The translations under genes and the position numbers were made by a program. Below are positions 1 through 5,668 of a DNA stretch of 5,960 nucleotides, piece by piece. The stretch is from the NCBI GenBank assembly GCA_937889855.1, contig CALBYK010000162.1:1-5960 (forward strand), written 5' to 3'. The notes below the pieces were generated by a model. That model had not been told where the DNA came from and ran no database searches. It saw nothing but the letters and a program-made list of their open reading frames with translations. The DNA is from an uncultured Prevotella sp. GTDB taxonomy: Bacteria > Bacteroidota > Bacteroidia > Bacteroidales > Bacteroidaceae. Each line of letters starts with the position of its first letter. Position 1 is the first letter of the stretch.

Positions 1-47
1 CTTCATCTCTCGCGGCGAGGAGCTTCTAACAAGAATTGTTTGTTGAC

Positions 48-1292
48 TCAAACTGCTTTCGCTGACTCCTCTGTAATATACGTTTTCTGAATTTTCTCCA
101 AGACAGGGTTGCTGACTGTGAGGATTACAACAATACCGATAACGGGAAGCAGGCCCGCCAACAGATAGGTCATCTGGTATCCGGCGCGCTCAACGATAAA
201 GCCAAAAACGGTAGTCGAAATAGCACTCCAAATGTCCTGGAAGATAAGAAGTGTCGCCGTCAAGGACGGATAAGCAGCCTTACCCGCCTTTTTGAGAAGC
301 ATCATCAGGAAGGGGATGTCCCAACGATTGCCGATGGCATAAAGCGTATAATAGATAAGGAAATCAGTCTGGTTCTGTGCTCGAGCCATCATAATTGTAC
401 CCACTGCCGTACAGGCAAGCGTAACAACAGTAATAATTTTCGGATTGATTACATCGCAAAGTACACCGAAGGTAAACATCGCAACAGACGTAATAACCGC
501 AGCTACAGCCAGAGCGGTGGTCATATCAATTCCGATTTCTTCACACATTATAGGCGTATAAAGATCCTCGACCTTAAAAGTGGCAATCGCGGTTGCAACT
601 ACAGCACACAAGGGAATTGCCAGAACATTGATGCCGGCAAAAGGATTGAAGGTCTTCTTTTTGCCGGCCGCCTTTTCAAGTGCGGCTGTTTTCACCATAG
701 TGAGCTTTTCGTCGTTACTGTCAAAAAGCAAAGTCAGAAGGATGCAGATGGCAAAAAGACCTGCGGCTATAATCGAGGGGAGGAATGTTCCGTGCTCGGC
801 AAACATGTTGATTGCAATAGGCCTGAATAGATTTTTCCCAAAGAAGCTCAGAGCAAGATACAAAGAATAGAATGTACCCAGCAGCCGTTTGTCCACTAAA
901 ATTCCCATAGCCGCTGCCAAAGCAACACCTGCCATGGACCAACCAATGCCGGTGAGGACTCGCGCGAGGAAGTAAAGGACGGTGGTTGAGGCGAAGGCTT
1001 GAATGACACTCGCCAGCACTCGCAGGGAAAATAAAGCGACCAGTGCCTTTTTAATGTCAAATTTCTCCACAAGGGAGCTGCCTGGACCCCGGCAAAAAAT
1101 TCCCACGAAAGTATACAGCGTAGCAGCAACACCGATGACCGTCGCGCTCAAACCAAGACTCTTGCCAAGCTGGCCCTGCACAGAATTGACCATGGCCGCA
1201 CCGCACTGTTGCGTAAAGTGGATGAGCATGATTAGAATAACGTTTCGGGACAAAACGTTTTTCAGATCGAGCTTACTTGTTTTTTTGTTCAA
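48..1292 (-). CDS. Major facilitator superfamily transporter, substrate unknown
   Basis: This is a polytopic inner-membrane protein of about 414 residues, the usual length for a 12-helix MFS permease, with a hydrophilic middle loop (about 191-217) separating the two halves. A degenerate motif A follows TM2 (GPGSSLVEKFDIKKA, 69-83). An Arg-containing TM4 motif (ARVLTGIGWSM, 110-120) and a second-half echo of motif A (GVLCDVINPK, 276-285) support the family. Nothing visible fixes the substrate. I chose TTG at 1292-1290 as the start because the Shine-Dalgarno-like AGAAAGGA lies 8 nt upstream of it. The in-frame ATG at 1301 abuts that same sequence with no spacer, and a longer GTG start at 1415 has no ribosome site. 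The gene is divergent from a two-component operon and shares a long structured intergenic region with it, so control by that regulator is likely but inferred. No terminator is visible in the 47 nt after the stop. Confidence 0.9.
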   Translation of the reverse strand: MNKKTSKLDLKNVLSRNVILIMLIHFTQQCGAAMVNSVQGQLGKSLGLSATVIGVAATLYTFVGIFCRGPGSSLVEKFDIKKALVALFSLRVLASVIQAFASTTVLYFLARVLTGIGWSMAGVALAAAMGILVDKRLLGTFYSLYLALSFFGKNLFRPIAINMFAEHGTFLPSIIAAGLFAICILLTLLFDSNDEKLTMVKTAALEKAAGKKKTFNPFAGINVLAIPLCAVVATAIATFKVEDLYTPIMCEEIGIDMTTALAVAAVITSVAMFTFGVLCDVINPKIITVVTLACTAVGTIMMARAQNQTDFLIYYTLYAIGNRWDIPFLMMLLKKAGKAAYPSLTATLLIFQDIWSAISTTVFGFIVERAGYQMTYLLAGLLPVIGIVVILTVSNPVLEKIQKTYITEESAKAV

Positions 1293-1300
1293 AATTAACA

Positions 1301-1308
1301 TCCTTTCT
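1301..1308 (-). promoter_or_regulatory. Ribosome binding site deciding the MFS start
   Basis: On the minus strand this reads AGAAAGGA, and its last A is the first base of an ATG codon (1301-1299). Initiation at that ATG would leave no Shine-Dalgarno spacer. The TTG three codons later (1292-1290) has an 8-nt spacer, so TTG is favoured. The protein begins MNKKTSKLD if so, or MLILNKKTS if the ATG is used. Confidence 0.6.
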
Positions 1309-1311
1309 CGT

Positions 1312-1340
1312 TTGAAGATTCCCCTTGTTACACGTATAAT
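1312..1340 (+). promoter_or_regulatory. Promoter-like element antisense to the MFS leader
   Basis: TTGAAG (1312-1317, 4 of 6 to the -35 consensus), a 17-bp spacer and a perfect TATAAT (1335-1340) form a sigma-A-like promoter on the plus strand. Transcription would start near 1347 and run antisense to the transporter leader, toward the response regulator gene. The left arm of the perfect inverted repeat (1322-1331) sits inside its spacer. No ORF with a ribosome site follows before 1683. It could be an antisense RNA promoter, a second distal promoter for the regulator operon, or chance in AT-rich DNA. Confidence 0.35.
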
Positions 1341-1376
1341 ACAAATTTGTTTTGCCCGATTAACAAGTAACAAGGG
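1322..1376. repeat. Perfect 10-bp inverted repeat, 35-nt spacer
   Basis: CCCTTGTTAC (1322-1331) is matched exactly by GTAACAAGGG (1367-1376). Between the arms lies a separate perfect palindrome, ACAAATTTGT (1341-1350). In the transporter transcript this would be a leader stem with a large loop, ending about 30 nt before the start codon. The upstream arm overlaps the end of the small ORF at 1360-1452. There is no U-run, so it is not a simple intrinsic terminator. A dimeric-protein operator or an RNA structure are both possible. Confidence 0.6.
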
Positions 1377-1452
1377 CTTTTGCTGTCTCTTGCCAGAAAG
1401 CTCCTCTGAGCACACACATTATTGCTGTCAATCCACTTAACTTCAATAGCAT
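1360..1452 (-). CDS. Possible small leader peptide ORF (28-30 aa)
   Basis: A short ORF in the leader of the MFS gene has an AGGAG (1458-1454) ahead of it. From ATG at 1452 it encodes 30 residues, but that ATG is only 1 nt from AGGAG. A TTG at 1446 has a 7-nt spacer and gives 28 residues starting MKLSGLTAIMCV. The N-terminal half is hydrophobic. The rest is RGAFWQETAKALVTC, with Cys at positions 13 and 30 (ATG numbering) and one Trp. It is unrecognised: no Gly-Gly leader and no AgrD-like acidic tail. Its last codons form one arm of the inverted repeat 1322-1376, a layout seen in translated attenuator leaders. It could instead be a chance ORF, because an ORF of 30 codons is short. Confidence 0.28.
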   Translation of the reverse strand: MLLKLSGLTAIMCVLRGAFWQETAKALVTC

Positions 1453-1474
1453 TCTCCTATTTGGCTTTGTCGGA

Positions 1475-1503
1475 TTCATAAGCGGGAAAGCCGCTTTCCC
1501 AAC
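1475..1503 (-). promoter_or_regulatory. Weak candidate promoter for the MFS transcript
   Basis: On the minus strand GTTGGG (1503-1498), a 17-bp spacer and TATGAA (1480-1475, 4 of 6 to TATAAT) could form a promoter with a start near 1468. The -35 is very poor and lies inside the proximal LytTR repeat, as might be expected of an activator-dependent promoter. This placement is inferred from geometry and is not a strong match. Confidence 0.22.
1480..1500. repeat. Two overlapping, mutually exclusive small hairpins
   Basis: AAGCGG (1480-1485) can pair with CCGCTT (1491-1496) around a 5-nt loop. Alternatively GGGAAAG (1484-1490) can pair with CTTTCCC (1494-1500) around a 3-nt loop. The two pairings share bases. 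They lie directly next to the proximal LytTR-like repeat, with the second overlapping its outer bases. Confidence 0.45.
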
Positions 1504-1527
1504 TGGCTATAGGCTGACCCCAACTGG
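1498..1527 (-). promoter_or_regulatory. Putative LytTR-type operator (direct repeats, 21-bp period)
   Basis: On the minus strand the identical 9-mer CCAGTTGGG occurs at 1527-1519 and 1506-1498, separated by 12 bp. Both copies are preceded by TA plus one base. The known binding pattern for LytTR regulators such as AgrA is a pair of direct repeats (W-M-M-GTT-N-R-K) with a 12-13-bp spacer. Each copy matches 8 of 9 positions and the spacing is exact. It lies 11 bp upstream of the -35 of the adjacent LytTR response regulator promoter, while its orientation points toward the MFS gene. Inference: this is the binding site of the regulator encoded at 1683-2402. Confidence 0.6.
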
Positions 1528-1538
1528 ATACGCACAGG

Positions 1539-1567
1539 GTGACAGGTAACCTTTTGTGTGTTATAAT
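1539..1567 (+). promoter_or_regulatory. Sigma-A promoter of the response regulator/kinase operon
   Basis: GTGACA (1539-1544, 5 of 6), a 17-bp spacer and a perfect TATAAT (1562-1567) predict a start near 1574. This leaves a 5' leader of about 110 nt that opens with an A-rich run. The putative LytTR operator ends 11 bp upstream of the -35, compatible with autoregulation. Confidence 0.72.
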
Positions 1568-1682
1568 AAAAAAAAAATCTCGTCGAGTGCCGCTTCGAAC
1601 GCGTCGCCACAGAGATATGTGATAAGTGGTGTCTTTTACCTGTACTCTGGCGCATTTCTTCAAGCAAGATGGAGGGTCTTTT

Positions 1683-2402
1683 ATGCGAAGAAAAATTGTA
1701 ATATGTGACGATGATCCCCTTCTCCGGCAACAGTTATGTACCTACCTGAATCAATTTCAGAATGAGTGGAACGAATCCTTCTCGATTTTGCAGTTTTCAA
1801 GCGGCGAAGCACTGCTGGAGAACATTCCAGATGAAATGCAAGTTCTTTTCTTAGATATCAAAATGGGTGAAACCTCTGGAATGGAGGTAGCACGAAGGCT
1901 GCGAACCAAATCCAACCCGGTTCTCGTGTATTTCATCACAAGCATGCCGGAATACGCCATAGACGGCTATGATGTGCATGCCTTCGCATTTTTGACAAAA
2001 CCATTGCAATACGATGTGGTACGCAACAAATTACGTGAAGGCCTACAGAGAATTGACAAACGCGCAGGCTACTTTATAACGATCCATCACGAGTCGAAAA
2101 TCGATGTTATAAATATTTCGGAAATCCTGTACATAGAAGTATACGGTCACAGTGTTTATGTACAAACGAAGGACGGGGTAAAGCAGTGCACGGCATCTCT
2201 GAAAGACTTAGAAGCAACGCTATTGCAACGAGGCTTCTTCCGTTGTCATAAAAGCTATCTGGTTAATCTACGAGCAATTACGCAGGTTGAGATGACCAGC
2301 CTTACTCTTTTTAACGGAACGGAAGTGCCGCTTAGCAAGCATCGCCGAAAGAACTTCCTGAATGCGCTGTCTGACTTTTCTGGAGGAAGTTATGGAGCTT
2401 GA
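1683..2402 (+). CDS. LytTR-family response regulator (AgrA/ComE-like)
   Basis: This 239-residue cytoplasmic transcription regulator has the standard length of the family. The receiver domain (about 3-120) shows the acidic pair D9-D10, phosphoacceptor D58 in LFLDIKM, T86 in FITS and K106 in LTKPL. The LytTR DNA-binding domain (about 130-229) shows the diagnostic DVINISEILYIEVYGHSVYV stretch (141-160) and FFRCHKSYLVNL (185-196). The start is ATG 1683, with GGAGGG 6 nt upstream. An in-frame GTG at 1626 adds 19 residues but has no ribosome site. The kinase gene starts inside its last codons, so the pair is an operon and probably translationally coupled. Phosphorylation by that kinase and binding to the repeat pair at 1498-1527 are inferred. 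The regulated genes are probably the divergent transporter and its own operon. Confidence 0.93.
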   Translation: MRRKIVICDDDPLLRQQLCTYLNQFQNEWNESFSILQFSSGEALLENIPDEMQVLFLDIKMGETSGMEVARRLRTKSNPVLVYFITSMPEYAIDGYDVHAFAFLTKPLQYDVVRNKLREGLQRIDKRAGYFITIHHESKIDVINISEILYIEVYGHSVYVQTKDGVKQCTASLKDLEATLLQRGFFRCHKSYLVNLRAITQVEMTSLTLFNGTEVPLSKHRRKNFLNALSDFSGGSYGA

Positions 2403-3717
2403 ATATTTGCGTAGCAGCTTTGGGTTTCTTTATGAAACCGTTCTTGCGATATTCTTCCTATGTCTGAAACAAAAAGAAGTCCTTCGCTCGTGGCCTCAGC
2501 GAATCGTTGGCGGAACTTTTTTGCTTTCCACTGCTTGGTTGTTTATTTTTTATTCGCCGGGGACAAGCTTCTTGTTTGAAACGACTATCCGGTTTCTTTA
2601 CCGCGTTATTGCTTACACAAGTTTTTTGGCCTTTTGTTTCCATATCAACAAAAGACGTGCTATTTACTTTGCCCTGTTCTGCGCATGTACCTTTAATATC
2701 TGCCACAGTGTTATGCGCGCACCGGGCCTTGTCGGTTTGGCGCGCGCTACGGTAAAACTGGCAGAGCATCCAACTGTAAACGTTTTTCTCTGTACAACGG
2801 TAACATATCTGTTCTTTTTTGCTGTATTCGCTATCGTTTTCATAGTAGTGCCTTTCGATAGAATTCACGGAATTGCAGGAGTACACTTCGTTGTCCTCTC
2901 GATTGTTTCCGTCAGCACAATTTACCTACGCTATTCGTTGGAACTCATTTATATCAACGGAAGCCTATATGACAAGCAGATTTGTATTTACATTATCATA
3001 TTGGCCTTTTTCTGTTTGGCTTTCTTGTGCTTATTTGAACGTTACATGGTTGCCCGGGAGGAACAGTTTCAAGGCACTTTACAGGCAATGGCAAATGAAT
3101 ATCGATTAAAAGCCCTTGAGCAGCAGCAGGAAAAAGAAAAAGAAATTTTGACCTTATGGCATGATATGAAACATCATATGGCCGCTATTCAGTTGATGGC
3201 TATAAAACGAGACGATGAACAGATATTGAAATACGTAAAGGATTTACTTGGAGAAATCGGCATATGCGAAAAAAGACTGTCTACAGGAATTCCTATCCTC
3301 AACGGCCTTTTTTCGGAAAAGATAGATGATGCAAGACGAGAAAAGATTCAAATGTCCGTCGACCTTAATGCTGCAGCCCTTAAGTTTATTAGTGATGTTG
3401 ATTTGTGTACTATTTTTGGAAATGCGCTAGACAATGCCATCGAAGCTTGCAAGAAGAAGGAAGAAACAGAAAAAAGGTTTATTGTTGTGTCTGCACAACA
3501 TTTAGCCGGTTGCATAGTCATAAATATTGCAAATAGCTATGCAGGAAGAATAAAAATGAGCAATGGCCTCCCGGTCACATCAAAAGAAGATGCGGCCTTT
3601 CATGGACTCGGATTGTATAGCATAAAAAAAACCTTGGAAAAATACAATTCACAGATGGTAATGGATACTAAAAGCCCAGGAGTCTTCCGATTGACTTTTG
3701 TGATACCGATACCATAG
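2392..3717 (+). CDS. AgrC-like sensor histidine kinase (HPK10 class, GHKL ATPase)
   Basis: This 441-residue membrane sensor partners the regulator just upstream. The first ~215 residues are hydrophobic with about six membrane segments (roughly 12-27, 40-56, 66-84, 90-106, 130-153, 163-185, 197-216; the exact number is uncertain). A Gln/Glu/Lys-rich coiled linker follows (222-253). Next come the H-box WHDMKHHM with phosphoacceptor His257, the conserved PILNGLFSEK (301-310), the N-box FGNALDNAIEACKKK (342-356) and the G-box HGLGLYSIKKTLEKYNSQM (404-422). The lack of a classic D-box and the HDMKHH signature point to the HPK10 group, whose studied members sense peptides. Start ATG 2392 has GGAGG 5 nt upstream and overlaps the regulator stop by 11 nt. 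An upstream ATG at 2362 lacks support. The stimulus is unknown: no agrB or agrD neighbour is seen. Confidence 0.92.
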   Translation: MELEYLRSSFGFLYETVLAIFFLCLKQKEVLRSWPQRIVGGTFLLSTAWLFIFYSPGTSFLFETTIRFLYRVIAYTSFLAFCFHINKRRAIYFALFCACTFNICHSVMRAPGLVGLARATVKLAEHPTVNVFLCTTVTYLFFFAVFAIVFIVVPFDRIHGIAGVHFVVLSIVSVSTIYLRYSLELIYINGSLYDKQICIYIIILAFFCLAFLCLFERYMVAREEQFQGTLQAMANEYRLKALEQQQEKEKEILTLWHDMKHHMAAIQLMAIKRDDEQILKYVKDLLGEIGICEKRLSTGIPILNGLFSEKIDDARREKIQMSVDLNAAALKFISDVDLCTIFGNALDNAIEACKKKEETEKRFIVVSAQHLAGCIVINIANSYAGRIKMSNGLPVTSKEDAAFHGLGLYSIKKTLEKYNSQMVMDTKSPGVFRLTFVIPIP

Positions 3718-3798
3718 GGACGTGAACACTACTGTTTAAGCGCATAAAAGAACGCATATTAGAAGTACGAAATAGGATAGTTTATTGCTCGGATGAAG

Positions 3799-5022
3799 CT
3801 AATGGTTCATGTTAGATATAGGCCACAAGAAGTGGCTTAGAACTTGTACGAGCAGAAAACCAAGAACTATTCCAAAACAGCTAAGCAGCAATGCAAGCCC
3901 TTTTTCGAGGGCAAATGGCAAATTGCCAATGACAAGGCCATAGACGAAATAATACAATGCTGCTCCGGGAATCATTGGAAATATAGCGACTGTTTGAAAA
4001 ATTGTGGCGGGAGCTTTGTTTGTCCGCGCCATAATCTGAGCATAAAACGAACATACTATTGCCCCCACCAATGCCGCCCCAAATGTTCCGAAGGATAAAA
4101 TAGTACAAAATGAATAGACAGACCAGGTTATGAAAGCCCCCAGTGCGCACCACGGAATATGTTTTGCTTTGACATGAAACCACAAGGAAAACCCGACACA
4201 GCCTACTGTACAGGCGACGAGTTCGAGTTTAATATTCGGATTTAAGATCATAATCTCGTTGGGGCCATCTTGCAAAAATAAACGTAGGGGCAGAACGATG
4301 CCTAAGGCAATTCCGATGGCACCAGTAAGTGATGCGCTGATGTTCATGACACCTGAAAGCGTGTCCAATCGAATAAGGTCACGTATACCATTTGTTGTGC
4401 CCAAAGCACTTATTAACAACATTACGACACCTGCAGCCACATAACCGACATGGTGGCCAAGGCCATGCTTTACGGAGAAAATAATTAAGCTTTCCGAAAG
4501 CAGGGAGACTACAAAGTTAACAATTAGCGGATTTGTTTCCACCTTTTCTATCTTTCGAATTAGAAAAGCAACGAGCAGTGAAATGAGCGCTGCAGCCATG
4601 GCGTCTGCCAAATCACAGTTAAAAAAGATACCAAAACCGCCGCCTGCAAGCATTCCGCCCAAATAGAAGCCCCATTTTTTTTGAGACGTGGATTCGGTGA
4701 TTTTTGAAAGGCGATGTCCAAAATCAGAGGAAGACAGATGTTCTGCACAGGCTTGGCGCGATAGAGCATTGAGGGCATCCAATCGGGAAAAGTCTATGCC
4801 GCAGCCCCGAATATGGCGCACTTGAGTTAGGCAGTTCTCATTAGGTGTCAGGACGCTTGCCTGAATGTTGCTTGGTATTACCCATATATTGCACTGGCGA
4901 AAACCATAGCCACTGCACAGACGATATAAACAATCTTCAACTCGGTGTGTCTCTGCACCGCATCGAATCATTTCAACACCCACATCAAGGATTAGCTGAA
5001 GAAGATGTTCATACTCATTCAT
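3799..5022 (-). CDS. ThrE-family threonine/serine exporter homologue (fused two-domain form)
   Basis: This 407-residue inner-membrane protein combines both halves of the ThrE family, which in some bacteria are separate YjjP/YjjB-type proteins. The soluble N-terminal region (about 1-113) carries VEMIRCGAETHRVEDCLYRL (16-35), the typical family start. Roughly ten membrane segments follow from residue 117. The first-half signature ALGTTNGIRDLIRLDTLSG is at 206-224. The second-half signature PATIFQTVAIFPMIPGAALY, with its P-x-I-P-G core, is at 338-357. Characterised members export L-threonine and L-serine, or other small molecules such as succinate for YjjP/YjjB, so the substrate is inferred. ATG 5022 has GAGG 6 nt upstream. 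The gene is divergent from a RidA gene and convergent with the kinase. The 81-nt gap to the kinase holds no convincing terminator or gene. Confidence 0.9.
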   Translation of the reverse strand: MNEYEHLLQLILDVGVEMIRCGAETHRVEDCLYRLCSGYGFRQCNIWVIPSNIQASVLTPNENCLTQVRHIRGCGIDFSRLDALNALSRQACAEHLSSSDFGHRLSKITESTSQKKWGFYLGGMLAGGGFGIFFNCDLADAMAAALISLLVAFLIRKIEKVETNPLIVNFVVSLLSESLIIFSVKHGLGHHVGYVAAGVVMLLISALGTTNGIRDLIRLDTLSGVMNISASLTGAIGIALGIVLPLRLFLQDGPNEIMILNPNIKLELVACTVGCVGFSLWFHVKAKHIPWCALGAFITWSVYSFCTILSFGTFGAALVGAIVCSFYAQIMARTNKAPATIFQTVAIFPMIPGAALYYFVYGLVIGNLPFALEKGLALLLSCFGIVLGFLLVQVLSHFLWPISNMNH

Positions 5023-5077
5023 AAGACACCTCGACTGTATTATAGTTTTATTTTGGGGAGTTTAGTGAATATAGACA

Positions 5078-5106
5078 ATTGTACACCTGCAAATTTGACA
5101 TGTCAA
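5078..5106 (-). promoter_or_regulatory. Sigma-A promoter of the ThrE-type exporter gene
   Basis: On the minus strand there is a perfect TTGACA (5106-5101), a 17-bp spacer and TACAAT (5083-5078, 5 of 6). Transcription would begin near 5071, giving a leader of about 50 nt. The -35 forms half of the perfect palindrome TTGACATGTCAA (5095-5106) and lies inside the 19-bp repeated element, so binding there should block this promoter. Confidence 0.7.
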
Positions 5107-5114
5107 CATATTAA
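5096..5114. promoter_or_regulatory. Repeated 19-bp element, copy 1 (putative operator)
   Basis: TGACATGTCAACATATTAA here matches the element at 5595-5613 at 18 of 19 positions. With the preceding base it contains the perfect 12-bp palindrome TTGACATGTCAA (5095-5106). It covers the -35 of the exporter promoter and ends 6 bp before the -35 of the RidA promoter, so one bound protein could affect both. The regulator is not encoded in the window and is not identified. Confidence 0.6.
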
Positions 5115-5120
5115 ATCTAC

Positions 5121-5149
5121 TTGACATTTAAATCATGCCACATTAAAAT
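5121..5149 (+). promoter_or_regulatory. Sigma-A promoter of the RidA-family gene
   Basis: A perfect TTGACA (5121-5126), a 17-bp spacer and TAAAAT (5144-5149, 5 of 6) predict a start near 5156 and a leader of about 40 nt. The -35 is only 14 bp from the -35 of the opposing exporter promoter, so the two polymerase sites are back to back. An 8-bp palindrome, ATTTAAAT (5126-5133), starts at the last base of the -35. Confidence 0.75.
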
Positions 5150-5195
5150 ACAACGTATGGAAGGATACATAATATAGAGAAAGGAGAAGGACAAA

Positions 5196-5570
5196 ATGTG
5201 TATTAATCGGTTCAACTGCAACGGGAGATTTCATGAAGCGGTCATCTATAACGGAACCCTATATTTGTCTGGCAAAGTAGATGATACAGGCAGCACCGTA
5301 GCAGAACAGACCAAGGCGTGCCTAAATAAGCTCGCCGATGCCCTTGAAGCGTATGGTTCCAGCAAGGAAAGGATATTGTCGGCAACAGTTTACCTTGCAA
5401 ATATGAATTCCTTTGAAGAATTTAACGCTGCTTGGGAAGCGTGGTTCAAGGACGGAACGCAGCCGGTACGCACCTGTGTCGGCGCGCAACTGGCAGCCCC
5501 GCAATACAGCATAGAGATTGCTCTGATTGCCGCTGTTCAAGAGCAAGTCAATGCAGACCCGAAAAAGTGA
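5196..5570 (+). CDS. RidA family protein (YjgF/YER057c/UK114), probable enamine/imine deaminase
   Basis: This 124-residue cytoplasmic protein has the standard length of a Rid subunit; family members form trimers with active sites at subunit interfaces. Family hallmarks are the early NGTLYLSGKV strand (19-28), ATVYLANMNSFEEFNAAWEA (63-82) and the C-terminal PVRTCVGAQLAAPQYSIEIA (90-109). Arg92 corresponds to the catalytic arginine that separates deaminase-competent Rid proteins from inactive relatives. Such enzymes hydrolyse 2-aminoacrylate and similar enamines/imines released by PLP-dependent serine/threonine dehydratases. The divergent serine/threonine-type exporter fits that chemistry. The exact Rid subgroup is uncertain, and the ending differs from E. 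coli RidA. ATG 5196 has GGAGAAGG 5 nt upstream. A radical SAM gene follows after 98 nt. Confidence 0.9.
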   Translation: MCINRFNCNGRFHEAVIYNGTLYLSGKVDDTGSTVAEQTKACLNKLADALEAYGSSKERILSATVYLANMNSFEEFNAAWEAWFKDGTQPVRTCVGAQLAAPQYSIEIALIAAVQEQVNADPKK

Positions 5571-5594
5571 TGGGCGAAAACATGGCGCCGAAGA

Positions 5595-5613
5595 TGACAT
5601 GTCGACATATTAA
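5595..5613. promoter_or_regulatory. Repeated 19-bp element, copy 2 (putative operator)
   Basis: TGACATGTCGACATATTAA differs from the copy at 5096-5114 only at one central base (G for A). The change makes ATGTCGACAT (5599-5608) a perfect palindrome, and a further palindrome AACATGTT follows at 5612-5619. It lies in the gap between the RidA and radical SAM genes, 55 nt before the latter's start codon, so it could control that gene separately or govern read-through from ridA. Confidence 0.6.
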
Positions 5614-5629
5614 CATGTTCTCGCATTAT
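5602..5629 (+). promoter_or_regulatory. Candidate promoter of the radical SAM gene
   Basis: TCGACA (5602-5607, 5 of 6), a 16-bp spacer and CATTAT (5624-5629, 4 of 6) could drive the downstream gene with a leader of about 35 nt. The -35 falls within the repeated 19-bp element, as it does at the exporter promoter. The match is moderate, and co-transcription with the RidA gene is equally possible. Confidence 0.35.
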
Positions 5630-5668
5630 CTAACGCAACGCACATCTTAGTACTTTTGGGAGGCAAAT

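Noticed and set aside
1..47. CTCG-CGG-CGAG stem after the MFS stop as a terminator
   Set aside because: The stem is only 4 bp, with no U-run in the direction of transcription.
1341..1350. ACAAATTTGT palindrome as an independent operator
   Set aside because: A 10-bp AT-rich palindrome is expected often by chance; it is noted only as part of the larger inverted repeat.
1302..1415. N-terminal extension of the MFS protein from a GTG at 1415
   Set aside because: There is no ribosome site before 1415. The extra 38-41 residues are polar and unlike an MFS N-terminus, and the region contains the inverted repeat.
1457..1730. Minus-strand ORFs of 68 and 84 codons overlapping the regulator leader
   Set aside because: Their starts lack a good Shine-Dalgarno, they begin within or antisense to the regulator gene's start region, and their composition is not protein-like.
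2458..3109. Overlapping ORFs inside the kinase gene on both strands
   Set aside because: They are shadow frames of a confidently identified kinase, without ribosome sites or recognisable domains.
3718..3798. Bidirectional terminator between the convergent kinase and exporter genes
   Set aside because: Only weak short complementarities are present and there is no GC-rich stem followed by a U-tract.
5039..5044. Perfect minus-strand TATAAT just upstream of the exporter gene
   Set aside because: No -35 lies at a suitable distance, and the resulting start would fall at the ribosome site. The TTGACA-N17-TACAAT promoter further upstream is better.
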